A stretch of DNA of 64,000 bases from Methylobacterium sp. J-030. Its GTDB lineage: Bacteria > Pseudomonadota > Alphaproteobacteria > Rhizobiales > Beijerinckiaceae. Shown here piece by piece: positions 6,971-14,248 of this stretch; the stretch's first letter is position 1; each line of letters starts with the position of its first letter. The notes beneath the pieces were generated by a model. It saw only the letters and a list, made by a program, of their open reading frames with translations. It made no database searches and was not told where the DNA came from. The position numbers and the translations under genes were made by a program. Where the stretch lies: the NCBI RefSeq assembly GCF_022829545.1, contig NZ_JAKSYM010000091.1, forward strand, positions 33,259 through 97,258. The letters run 5' to 3'.

Positions 6971-7230
6971 CACGTCGACCACACCCGGCTTGTCCCCCGT
7001 GCACGGACGCCATCGGGTCCAGGCGGAGCGGGGAGCCGGATTTACCGCTATCGGGCCGGTCGCTGGCCCTCCTACGCCTGCTCCGCGTGATGCGAGGCTA
7101 CCGCGCCGCTTACGCAAAGGCGAGGACAGCCCTATTGGCAGGTGTCAGGTTAGAGCCGCCGGATAGGTCGGAGGGGCTGTGCGGGGCGCCTATGCGCTCC
7201 CAGGGACTGCGCGGGCGCGGCGCGCCGAGT

Positions 7231-7626
7231 TCAGCCTACGGGCAGCATGATGGCGTTGAACGGATCTAGAATGCGCCGGAGCTTCGGAAGATCGGCACGC
7301 GCCATGATGCGACCCGCGCGCTCGTGGCGGTCGAGCTCGGCCAATCGGGCTTCCGCGAGGGCCTTGCGGCCCTCCGCCTCCTCCCGGGTCATCCCGGCAG
7401 CGTCGCCGTCGAGGGCCATGAGCGCGTCGGCGACCGCCCGTCCGATGCGCCAGCGGAAGACGGCCGCGACATCGAACTGGGCGGGCCCAATTTTACTTCC
7501 GCCATCGATCTGCGGGCACCCTCTGGCGACCCATCCGTCGACGGTAGAAACCGTTACATTGTAGAGGCTTGCGATTTCCGACCGCTCGAGTTGACGGCCG
7601 CTGTTTCCGAGGTCGGACATAAACAT
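7231..7626 (-). CDS. Nu1-like terminase small subunit, probably shortened
   Basis: The 131-residue product has the Nu1 N-terminal winged helix (LERSEIASLYNVTVSTVDGW followed by VARGCPQIDGG), which in phage lambda recognises cos DNA, and then the family's charged central helix (ARLAELDRHERAGRIMARAD). Full-length relatives are usually 160-190 residues and continue past this helix; here the frame ends shortly after LPKLRRIL. No large terminase subunit follows. A lone small subunit is typical of phage satellites that redirect a helper's packaging motor, but the shortened tail may equally mark decay. ATG 7620 is an alternative start. Confidence 0.75.
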   Translation of the reverse strand: MFMSDLGNSGRQLERSEIASLYNVTVSTVDGWVARGCPQIDGGSKIGPAQFDVAAVFRWRIGRAVADALMALDGDAAGMTREEAEGRKALAEARLAELDRHERAGRIMARADLPKLRRILDPFNAIMLPVG

Positions 7627-7734
7627 AAAACCCGTTTTCGAAATTTCAGAAACGGAGAGGACCTGAGGTCGAACGTCCCCGCACCTTCGCCCACCCCCAG
7701 GAGGGACCCGCGAGGCGCATCCCTCCCGCCGAGC

Positions 7735-8373
7735 CTACGCGAAGCGCGCGTGCGCCCGGAGGTCGTCGTGCCTCATCAGGCCCTCGGCCGGCGCGGGCAG
7801 CCGGTCGCCGGCCAGCAGTCGGCGCCACGCGTCGCCCGCCGGTCGGCCGCCGCCGTGGGCCACGAGGCCGAACTCCAGCTCGTACGGGAAGCGATCGAGC
7901 GCGCGGAACGGGATGTCGCCATGCGCCACCACCGCGGCCGTGAAGCTCGCTAGGTTCAGATCGGACACAGCGCCGAGCCCGGCCAGGCGCTCCTGCGCGT
8001 GGTCGACCCACCAGTTCGCGGCCCGGTCGCGGTTGAGCGCGGGCGCGCGGCCGATCGCGCCGAGCGCGCGGAAGGCGGCGGCGAACCGGCGGAACGGCTC
8101 GTCCGGACCGTCCAGGCGGCCGGCGGTGTCCTTCAACACCGGATAGGTGGTGACCACCATGTCGTGCAGGGCCCGCAGTTGCGCCTCTGTCGGCATCACG
8201 TAGCCCGATCCGGCGATCGCGGTGTGCACCGTCATGCCCTCGGGCGCGGCCGGGCGCGGCGCGGCGGGCGTCGGTACGGCCGCGGCGGGCGGGGTTTCGA
8301 GGGCCGCGAGCCGATCGGTGAGGCGCGCGATCTGCGCTTCGAGCGCGCTCATGCGCGTGTCCAGGTTCGCCAT
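7735..8373 (-). CDS. Hypothetical phage protein with N-terminal coiled coil
   Basis: The 212-residue protein begins with a heptad-like helix (TRMSALEAQIARLTDRLAAL), then an Ala/Pro linker (residues about 30-45), then a globular region with WWVDHAQERL and a DIPFRALDRFPYELEFGLVA segment. No family was recognised. It lies in the leftward group with the terminase-like gene and a small acidic gene, so a virion assembly or packaging role is plausible. The start ATG is at 8373. Confidence 0.55.
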   Translation of the reverse strand: MANLDTRMSALEAQIARLTDRLAALETPPAAAVPTPAAPRPAAPEGMTVHTAIAGSGYVMPTEAQLRALHDMVVTTYPVLKDTAGRLDGPDEPFRRFAAAFRALGAIGRAPALNRDRAANWWVDHAQERLAGLGAVSDLNLASFTAAVVAHGDIPFRALDRFPYELEFGLVAHGGGRPAGDAWRRLLAGDRLPAPAEGLMRHDDLRAHARFA

Positions 8374-8429
8374 CTCATCCTCAGGGTTTGGGGTGGCGGC
8401 CGGCCCGTGCGGGCCGGCCGGGGGAAGCG

Positions 8430-8885
8430 TCAGCCCTCGCCGCGGCGCTTCTTGCCCGCGGCGATGATCGCCGCGGCGGTCGCGGTGATCGCGCGGCTCG
8501 ACGGGGCCGACGTCGAGCCGCCGCCGCCCAGCGCTTCGATCGCCTCGCCGCGCGGCATCGAGGTCGACAGGGCGAGGTGGAGCGCAGCGGCCGGGTTGGC
8601 CTTGCCAGCCTCCGAGTTCACGATGGCGCGGATACGGGCCCGCTCGCGGCGGCGCGTGGCGCGGGCGTCGGGTTCGGCCTCGTCCTTCCGGTCCTCGTCG
8701 TCGGCGGCCTTCCGGGCCTTCTTGGCCCGCTTAGCCTTCTCGGCGTCGTCGTCCTCGTCGTCGCCTTCGTCCTCGTCGTCCTCCGGCTCGTCGGTGTCCG
8801 GAGCGTTGTCCTCGGCCTTCTTGGCCGCGCGCTGGGAGCGCGCGAGATGGGCGAAGACGCTGGTAGCGGCAGGGCGTTGGGCCAT
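8430..8885 (-). CDS. Acidic phage protein resembling the C-terminal tail of S49/prohead peptidases
   Basis: The 151-residue product has an extended Asp/Glu run (residues about 28-50), a Lys/Ala-rich segment and a C-terminal [20 protein letters not shown] region. That last region resembles the tail found at the end of phage S49-type prohead peptidases, which can work as a scaffold. The peptidase domain itself is absent. The start ATG 8885 lies four bases after the stop of a small upstream ORF. It may be a free-standing scaffold piece or a remnant. Confidence 0.55.
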   Translation of the reverse strand: MAQRPAATSVFAHLARSQRAAKKAEDNAPDTDEPEDDEDEGDDEDDDAEKAKRAKKARKAADDEDRKDEAEPDARATRRRERARIRAIVNSEAGKANPAAALHLALSTSMPRGEAIEALGGGGSTSAPSSRAITATAAAIIAAGKKRRGEG

Positions 8886-8889
8886 GGGA

Positions 8890-9009
8890 TCATCCTCGGT
8901 CGGTTGGGTGTGGGTGCGGCCCGCGCGCGGCTTGACCCCTGATTGCCCATTGGGCGCGAGGCGGGGAGCCGTGCTTGTCGCTGTTCGAAGGGGCCGCGGG
9001 CTCCGTCAT
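8890..9009 (-). CDS. Small ORF ahead of the acidic phage gene
   Basis: A 39-residue ORF starts at ATG 9009 with GAGG at suitable spacing and stops four bases before the next start codon. The sequence is Pro/Arg/His-rich without recognisable domain. Coupling to the next gene is the main argument that it is translated. Confidence 0.35.
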   Translation of the reverse strand: MTEPAAPSNSDKHGSPPRAQWAIRGQAARGPHPHPTDRG

Positions 9010-9058
9010 GAGATGCCTCGCGCCGTCTGTGTCCGGCCGGTGAGGCCGGATCCTGTGT

Positions 9059-9111
9059 GGGCCGCCGCCGGCCCCTGACGGCCTGCGAAGATGTCCGGCC
9101 GGCGGCGGCCC
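9059..9111. repeat. 15-bp perfect inverted repeat downstream of the integrase
   Basis: Arms GGGCCGCCGCCGGCC (9059-9073) and its exact complement (9097-9111) enclose 23 bases. It sits between the integrase stop and the small ORF. There is no T-tract, so a simple intrinsic terminator is unlikely; a protein-binding site or Rho-independent pausing hairpin is possible. Confidence 0.5.
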
Positions 9112-9157
9112 TACCGCGCGGCCGTCTCTCGACGGCCTGGCGCGGATCTCTGCCTCC

Positions 9158-10144
9158 TCAGAGGAACTTCGCCCCGGCATGGTCGCGGAAGGCTCGCGAG
9201 CGCCGGTCGTAGACCTTGAGGGTGTCGACGCTCCGATGCCGGGTCACGTCCATGACCTTCAGCACATCGGCGCCAGCGGCCAGCGCCGAGGTCACGAAGC
9301 CGGCTCGCAAGCTGTGGCCGGAGAAGATCGCCGGATCGAGACCGGCCGCCTCCGCTCGAGACTTCACCACCGCGGCCACGGATTGCGGCGTGAGGCCGTG
9401 GGGGCTGATGCGGCCGCCCTTGGCGATCGACCGGAACACCGGGCCCTCGGCGATGCCGGCGGCCTTGAGCCATGCCTCCAGGGCCTCGACGGGTTTCAGC
9501 TTCGATCCGGACGGGATCGCGACCGTGTGGCCGGCGCCCTCCTGGTCGGTCTTGGACCGCGGGATGGTGACGATGACGCCCTCATCGGCCCATTCGAGAT
9601 CCGAGACCTGGAGCGCCACCAGCTCGGAGCGGCGCAGCGCCGCCGCGAAGCCGATGAGGAGCAACGCGCGGTCGCGCCTACCCATCAAGTCGGCCGGGAC
9701 CTTTCGCAGCATCCGCTTCATCGCATCCGCCGTGACAGGTGCCTTCCGGTTTGGTTTGGTGCCGAGGGTGCGGCGGATACCCTTCACCGTCGCCTTGGCT
9801 ACCTCGTTGTTCGTCGGCGGCTCGAACCCTTTGGCCTTGTGGGCAGCGGCGATCGCGGCGACATGCAGCCGGATCGTCGCCGGCTTACGGCCGGTCGAGG
9901 CCATGTGGCTCAAGTAGGCGACAGTCGCCTCGACGCTGGCCGGCAGCTCGGTTGAGACGCCGTTGACCGCGCACCAGGCCCGGAACGCTGTGAAAGCGCC
10001 GCGATAGGCTTCGGCGGTCCGCTCCGAACGGGCCGAGACGGCGAAAGCTTTGGCTCCGGCCAGAGCCTCTTGGAAGCTCGGGGAGTAGACGACAAGTTCA
10101 GCGCTCGCGCGCTCTGCCGGCGCAACCGGCACCGGCAAGTTCAT
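9158..10144 (-). CDS. int: Tyrosine recombinase (integrase)
   Basis: This 328-residue phage integrase should recombine the island with the tRNA-Leu gene. The SAM-like core-binding domain spans residues about 20-115. The catalytic domain shows the full set: Arg171/172 in LRRSELVAL, Lys198 in RSKTD, His277-x-x-Arg280 in SGHSLRAGF, His303 in TRHRS and the nucleophile Tyr312 in KVYDRR. It appears intact. The gene is about 4 kb inside the right att site, with the AT-rich cargo between them, rather than adjacent to it. A GAGAG ribosome site precedes ATG 10144. Confidence 0.92.
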   Translation of the reverse strand: MNLPVPVAPAERASAELVVYSPSFQEALAGAKAFAVSARSERTAEAYRGAFTAFRAWCAVNGVSTELPASVEATVAYLSHMASTGRKPATIRLHVAAIAAAHKAKGFEPPTNNEVAKATVKGIRRTLGTKPNRKAPVTADAMKRMLRKVPADLMGRRDRALLLIGFAAALRRSELVALQVSDLEWADEGVIVTIPRSKTDQEGAGHTVAIPSGSKLKPVEALEAWLKAAGIAEGPVFRSIAKGGRISPHGLTPQSVAAVVKSRAEAAGLDPAIFSGHSLRAGFVTSALAAGADVLKVMDVTRHRSVDTLKVYDRRSRAFRDHAGAKFL

Positions 10145-10205
10145 TGCGATCTCTCTGCTTATAGAGGCTTTAGATCAGGGGCCCGAATACCATCGACAAC
10201 AACGG

Positions 10206-11042
10206 TTATGGATGGTTTTTCCCGCTACGGATTTGGGTTCCGGATTGAGACATCGCGGCACGGATGCGATCGGGCATCCGACCTCGTGCGCAACCGCGGC
10301 CGGCGGCAGGCTTCGGAGCCGTTCCGACCTTCACCGCCGCGCCATCCGACCGGGCGGCATTCACGTTCGCGGCGTCGGCCGGCATCGCCTCGTCCCGGTG
10401 TTCCGGCACCAGGAAGCCCCACAGCTCGGCGAGCGACAGGAGCCCGCGGCGGAGGCGATCGAGCGCGACCGATGCGGCGACGCGGTTGCCGTAGCCGAGA
10501 TCCTGGCCGATGGCGTCGAGCGTCCGTTCGGCGATCACCACACCATGAACGACCGTCCAATCCGCCGGATGCACCGTGGCCTCAGCCCGGTAGAACGCCC
10601 GCCGAGAGGCCTCCATCGTCTCGGTGATGGTGCCGCGCTCCGTCAGATCGGAGCGCCCATTCGAGCCGCCATCGTTGGCCGCACCGACGAAACCCGACAG
10701 GCCGGCGCGGTAGTGGTGATGACGGAGCCGCTCGCCGGCCGCGTGCAGCAGACGGTTCCGATCCGGGTCAGCCTCGTCCAGGCGGTTGCGGGCCGCTAGC
10801 CCGTCGAGGGGCGCCGGCGCCAGCCGCACGATGCCCTCGCCCTGGACGATGGCGGCAGCGCCAGATCCGATGATCCGCACCCGGCCGCCGGCCTCGCGCA
10901 CAGCCGTGAACCCGACCTTCGCCTGTCGGGCCGGCGCAGCGTCCGCGTCCCGGCCCGACGTCACGGTTGGCTCGGCCGCCAGCGCACGCACGGTCGCGAG
11001 CGTCACCGGGGCCGCGTTGCGCTTGCGCCCTGCCCTCCGCAT
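10206..11042 (-). CDS. DUF6456-like phage regulator-type protein
   Basis: The protein (278 aa) starts at ATG 11042, eight bases after GGAGG. An N-terminal basic, Ala-rich region is followed by a core (LHAAGERLRHHHYRAGLSGF) and a C-terminal helical domain (residues about 160-225, LDAIGQDLGYGNRVAASVAL then DRLRRGLLSLAELWG) that resembles DUF6456, a domain seen in alphaproteobacterial phage and chromosomal proteins. The last 50 residues are low complexity. The gene is preceded by a terminator-like hairpin and tandem repeats, suggesting controlled expression. Its biochemical function is unknown. Confidence 0.6.
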   Translation of the reverse strand: MRRAGRKRNAAPVTLATVRALAAEPTVTSGRDADAAPARQAKVGFTAVREAGGRVRIIGSGAAAIVQGEGIVRLAPAPLDGLAARNRLDEADPDRNRLLHAAGERLRHHHYRAGLSGFVGAANDGGSNGRSDLTERGTITETMEASRRAFYRAEATVHPADWTVVHGVVIAERTLDAIGQDLGYGNRVAASVALDRLRRGLLSLAELWGFLVPEHRDEAMPADAANVNAARSDGAAVKVGTAPKPAAGRGCARGRMPDRIRAAMSQSGTQIRSGKNHP

Positions 11043-11060
11043 ACCGAACCCTCCGGGCAA

Positions 11061-11093
11061 TAAAAAAGCCCGCGCGGATCGCTCCGCCGGGCT
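11061..11093 (-). terminator. Intrinsic terminator in the leader of the DUF6456-like gene
   Basis: On the minus strand AGCCCG (11093-11088) pairs with CGGGCT (11072-11067) around an inner CGGA/TCCG stem, followed by TTTTTTATT. It sits between a TTGACA promoter element and the ribosome site of the gene at 11042. With no upstream minus-strand gene to terminate, it is placed like an attenuator. Confidence 0.7.
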
Positions 11094-11120
11094 CATCTCT
11101 TTCGGCCGCACGTCGCGACC

Positions 11121-11157
11121 CTGCATTAATTCTGCATTACAGCCCGCGAATTGTCAA
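11121..11157 (-). promoter_or_regulatory. Promoter-like element with tandem CTGCATTA repeats
   Basis: TTGACA (minus strand, 11157-11152) is a perfect -35 hexamer. The -10 area contains TAATGC and AATTAA-like sequences and two direct copies of CTGCATTA (11121-11128 and 11132-11139) that are 11 bp apart, one helical turn, as for a regulator binding one DNA face. The leader then runs into the terminator at 11061-11093. The rest of 11158-11422 holds no gene that I can support. Confidence 0.5.
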
Positions 11158-11422
11158 GGTTTCAGAGGCTGAAGCCGCTGACAGCGCTACAGTTCTGGCT
11201 TGGGGTTCGACGGCAGAACTACGCGATCCGATGTCACCACGCGGCAATGGACCTCTGTGACCAACGCCCCATCCTCGAGCGGCAGGGGTTTGCGATCATT
11301 GCCAACATGGTATGCAAGCTCCCACGTACTAAGAGCCGAGCTTATCCACAGGTTTAAGCCTTTCGAAACAGTCAAGCTTCAGCTTAGGAGCAAACCACAA
11401 ATTTAATTTTGCAGGCAGCTCG

Positions 11423-12115
11423 ATGAAGAAAAAACCCCTTCAGCCACCAACCCTTACAGCAGTTCTCGTCGAGATAGCAAGTCTCGATGACGTAGCCTTT
11501 CTTAAGCTGAAAGCAGAGACCGACGGACCCAACGCTTTTGACTCCGAGAAAGAGCGCATTCAAACCGTCGCACCTTTATTGGGAACAGATGAAGATAGCG
11601 TCAAATTTATAATGACTGCACTAAATTATTTTTACCAGCAATTACACAAGGAAACAAATAATGAAGTTAATGTTGAAGAGACATTAGAGGGCTTCGTGGA
11701 CTCAGTAATAGACCAAGATGAACTCGAAGCTGAAGACATTCCTTCTCAAGATCAGCGCAAAATTATAGTAAATAGGCTGTCAAATCTTCTGCAAAAAAGA
11801 GATAGCGTCGATGTATTCAACAAGCACGAGAGATTGAGATGGGGCTTCTTGCCTGCCGCGACAACATTTTCAACGTTTATTGATTTACGGCCCAATCTAT
11901 CAGAAGATATGACCGCAATTGACGAACTTATCCCGGTCATACAATGCCTGATCAGGACCGATGCGGTCGATCCAGCTCAGAAGAATTTTGTTTTCCAAAT
12001 GGATCCAAGAAGTCTAAAAAAATTGAAAGACGAAATCGAACGGGCTGAAAGAAAGCTTTCAAATATTGTGAATAACGATGATCTGAAAAAACTGATGACG
12101 AAGCGCCGCCCATGA
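11423..12115 (+). CDS. Hypothetical protein A of the att-proximal AT-rich cassette
   Basis: The 230-residue acidic protein starts at ATG 11423 and is markedly AT-rich compared with the rest of the window. It is mainly helical: an N-terminal helix bundle (residues 10-75), an acidic stretch (EDIPSQDQ, about 103-110) and a C-terminal charged helix (LKKLKDEIERAERKLSNIVN). No domain was recognised. It overlaps the next gene by ATGA, so the two products are probably made in fixed ratio. The weak ribosome site (caggcag) and the different base use point to recent transfer. Confidence 0.65.
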   Translation: MKKKPLQPPTLTAVLVEIASLDDVAFLKLKAETDGPNAFDSEKERIQTVAPLLGTDEDSVKFIMTALNYFYQQLHKETNNEVNVEETLEGFVDSVIDQDELEAEDIPSQDQRKIIVNRLSNLLQKRDSVDVFNKHERLRWGFLPAATTFSTFIDLRPNLSEDMTAIDELIPVIQCLIRTDAVDPAQKNFVFQMDPRSLKKLKDEIERAERKLSNIVNNDDLKKLMTKRRP

Positions 12116-12903
12116 CAGATCTCTATGATTTATATGGCAAACAACCTCTCAAGGAACGGCGGACCGATCCTCGATCAATTCAATTACCTGATCCGTCTGA
12201 TGAGAACTCGGATGTAATAAAAGAATTCAAGAATACGATAAATATCCCTGTCAGGCGCCGGCCAATTGCTAGACCAAGGGTAGGTCTAGTTCAAAATCCT
12301 GCCATTCACGGAACTGATCTATCTGATTTGATCGCTGGAGGTTGGATCTCTGTGGTGCCAGCTGCACACAGCGGGTTCGAAGGATGGCCAGTTTTTCCGC
12401 TGCTAGAGCCAAAAATCAGAGAGGCTTCGGAATTCGCTCTTTCTCCTGAGACAATGGCGCTACTTAGATCTGCGATTTTGATATACTCGGATCGAAAACT
12501 GCCCCATTCAGACAAGTTCTTATTTTCAGAGCCTCAGGTGATCCTGACGGATAAAGAGCTAACTAGATTAGTTTTCGATCAACTCGGTCTTATTTTTGCG
12601 GCGCTCGCCCGCCGTCTTGCTCAGGAAAAGACTCAATCAATAAATCTAACATCGTTTGGCGAGTTTTTGCCGGAGATAGATGTTTTGATTCAGAGTAGAA
12701 TTCCGTTCCCGCCAAGATATATGGGTCATCTCAGTGATCAGATCTTTGCACAAATGCAAAACCACTCAATTTTAGAAAAGATGTCAGGTAGCTGGGGACG
12801 GATCGCTCGGAGTCATGAGGGTGAGATCGTCCTAATCATAGAGATGGAAACTCGCCCTGAGCCCGTCAATTCAGGCGCAACAGTTGTTATCGAAGAGTTG
12901 TAG
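12112..12903 (+). CDS. Hypothetical protein B of the att-proximal AT-rich cassette
   Basis: The 263-residue product begins with a disordered polar region (residues 1-60) followed by an aromatic/hydrophobic core (GWISVVPAAHSGFEGWPVF) and helices rich in Arg and Leu (LIFAALARRLAQEKTQ). No known motif is visible. It is coupled to gene A by a four-base overlap and to the metallophosphoesterase gene by a 20-base overlap. Its role is unknown; it may be a partner or target-recognition subunit of the phosphoesterase. Confidence 0.65.
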   Translation: MTDLYDLYGKQPLKERRTDPRSIQLPDPSDENSDVIKEFKNTINIPVRRRPIARPRVGLVQNPAIHGTDLSDLIAGGWISVVPAAHSGFEGWPVFPLLEPKIREASEFALSPETMALLRSAILIYSDRKLPHSDKFLFSEPQVILTDKELTRLVFDQLGLIFAALARRLAQEKTQSINLTSFGEFLPEIDVLIQSRIPFPPRYMGHLSDQIFAQMQNHSILEKMSGSWGRIARSHEGEIVLIIEMETRPEPVNSGATVVIEEL

Positions 12904-13879
12904 AAAATTGCTTAGCTTTGTGCACATAACTGATCTTCATTTCTCGGCGACGCCGGGAGTATATAGTTTCATTGGCGCCGCCCTTTCGGAGCGTTACCAA
13001 GCAGGCGTCGGCATAGTTCAGGATTTCTTTAACGGGCGGCACTCGCCTGAGATTGCTGAAATTGCCGCGGATTTTATCCAGCGACGACTAGGTGATCACG
13101 ATTGCATATTGCTGACGGGAGATCTCGCCACACGGGGGACCCAATCGGATCTACAAACAGCTCGTGATTACGTTCTCTCGCCATCGGCAAATGGCACAAC
13201 CTATCAAACATCGACTGGCCGGCCAACGTTGAGCGTTGGAAACAGACCAGTGGTCCTACTGCCAGGCAATCACGATAGATTTGAAGACTCGAAATGCGTT
13301 CCTGGCGGCACGATGTTTGATAGCGTATTCGGAGATAAATGGACTAAGGGACCACAATCAGTTCAAGTAAATGCGGTGTGTGGGTTAGATGGAACTACTA
13401 TAAACGTTATATGCGCTGATTTTACGCTGCCGTCAGCTCAGCACGCTGATCCGCCTGCATTCTTTCCGGGCCAAGGCCGCTGCATCGAGGATGTAGTGAG
13501 AGAACTCTCAAGAGTGACGTTGGCTTCGAGGGTGAAATATCCTCGTAGAGGCATAATCTGGGTAAGTCATTTCCCGCCATCCTTCCCAAATGAACCTGTT
13601 GGCCGCCTTTTGGAACTCGTGGATAGCCACTTCCTATTAGATGCGGCCAGAAACTGTGGAATCAAATATCTAATATGTGGTCACACTCATCGCCAGTATT
13701 ATGTTGATGCCGCCGACATCATCCTGATCGTTGGCGGAACTGCCTGTATGCTCCACTCATCAAACGGCAATTGGATCAATTCGTTGAGGTTTGAGGTCAA
13801 CAACGGCGAAGCGGATATCGTTGAATTTTCTAGTTTCGAATTTAGCCAGGAGGATAAAGATTTTGTCTATCGACCCTGA
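12884..13879 (+). CDS. Calcineurin-like metallophosphoesterase of the att-proximal cassette
   Basis: This hydrolase (331 aa from TTG 12884; TTG 12908 or GTG 12920 would also keep the domain) has all five metal-binding blocks: Asp17 and His19 in ITDLHF, Gly-Asp in LLTGDLATRG (79-80), GNHD (128-131), His229 in WVSHFPP and GHTH (266-269). The spacing is that of the class III cyclic-nucleotide or DNA phosphodiesterase group. Its substrate, whether cyclic nucleotide, nucleic acid end or phosphoprotein, cannot be read from sequence. As the third gene of an AT-rich operon next to the attachment site, it is the likely catalytic effector of that cassette. Confidence 0.85.
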   Translation: MLSKSCRKLLSFVHITDLHFSATPGVYSFIGAALSERYQAGVGIVQDFFNGRHSPEIAEIAADFIQRRLGDHDCILLTGDLATRGTQSDLQTARDYVLSPSANGTTYQTSTGRPTLSVGNRPVVLLPGNHDRFEDSKCVPGGTMFDSVFGDKWTKGPQSVQVNAVCGLDGTTINVICADFTLPSAQHADPPAFFPGQGRCIEDVVRELSRVTLASRVKYPRRGIIWVSHFPPSFPNEPVGRLLELVDSHFLLDAARNCGIKYLICGHTHRQYYVDAADIILIVGGTACMLHSSNGNWINSLRFEVNNGEADIVEFSSFEFSQEDKDFVYRP

Positions 13880-14076
13880 GAGGCTGATTTATCGAATGCG
13901 CTTGTGAGGAATGAAGTTTAATGTCTTCAAAGGCCTATTATTGTGGGGGCCTACTCGTACCCTCTCCGGCATGGCGGTTCTGGCGGTTTGCAGCCGCGGG
14001 AAAATCCTGAACCATTTCAATTGGGGGCTTCTCAGCGGTTTGCTGGAATTCGTGTTACGGAACAGCACCAAGGCTG

Positions 14077-14132
14077 AGCTTGAGGTGCTAGTCCCGCGAG
14101 GGGTGGAGGTTCGAGTCCTCTTGGCCGCACCA
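14077..14132 (+). other. Right attachment site: 3' fragment of tRNA-Leu(GAG)
   Basis: The 56 bp contain the end of an anticodon stem-loop (AGC, loop TTGAGGT with anticodon GAG, GCTAG), a long variable arm, the T-arm GGAGGTTCGAGTCCTCT and the acceptor strand TGGCCGC followed by ACCA. The 5' acceptor and D-arm that should pair (GCGGCCA...) are absent upstream, so this is a truncated copy left by integration through the anticodon region. The intact gene should lie at the other end of the island. The stretch 13,880-14,076 contains no gene I can support. Confidence 0.75.
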
Positions 14133-14164
14133 ATCTTTTCCCGAACAACGAGAAGAGATTGGTG
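14128..14164 (+). terminator. Hairpin overlapping the tRNA 3' end
   Basis: CACCAATCTTTTC (14128-14140) pairs with GAAGAGATTGGTG (14152-14164) with one G-U pair. It probably served as the terminator of the original tRNA-Leu gene and now marks the island boundary. Confidence 0.5.
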
Positions 14165-14248
14165 CACAGTGACGTGACGCGGGCGACCGGCCCCCACGCA
14201 GCAACCTGACACAGCCCTGCAAGACGCGCGGCCGATACTCGCCCAGGC

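Larger units (their letters stand above)
1..14132. mobile_element. Integrated phage-satellite-like island or reduced prophage (left end outside window)
   Basis: The stretch combines a lysogeny-type regulator pair, a phage-style replication operon with an origin-like repeat array, an adenine methyltransferase, a retron, a Nu1-like terminase fragment, a tyrosine integrase and an AT-rich cargo cassette. It ends at a 3' fragment of a tRNA-Leu gene, the usual scar of tRNA-targeted integration. No portal, capsid, tail or large terminase gene is visible. Gene content therefore fits a satellite that borrows a helper's particles, or a decayed prophage; genes left of the window could change this. Confidence 0.75.

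Noticed and set aside
6810..7166. 118-codon plus-strand frame between the retron and the Nu1-like gene
   Set aside because: It runs through a terminator hairpin and has no recognisable domain or ribosome site.
10206..11126. Longer N-terminus of the DUF6456-like gene starting at 11,126
   Set aside because: The extra 28 codons are made from the terminator hairpin, while ATG 11,042 has a strong ribosome site.
14035..14132. A complete tRNA-Leu starting at GCGGTTTG
   Set aside because: The acceptor would need two wobble pairs and a mismatch, the anticodon 5' stem does not pair, and the length is too great. Only the 3' part is tRNA-like.
1..14132. Complete functional prophage
   Set aside because: No portal, capsid, tail, lysis or large terminase gene in 14 kb, although the unseen left part could hold some.
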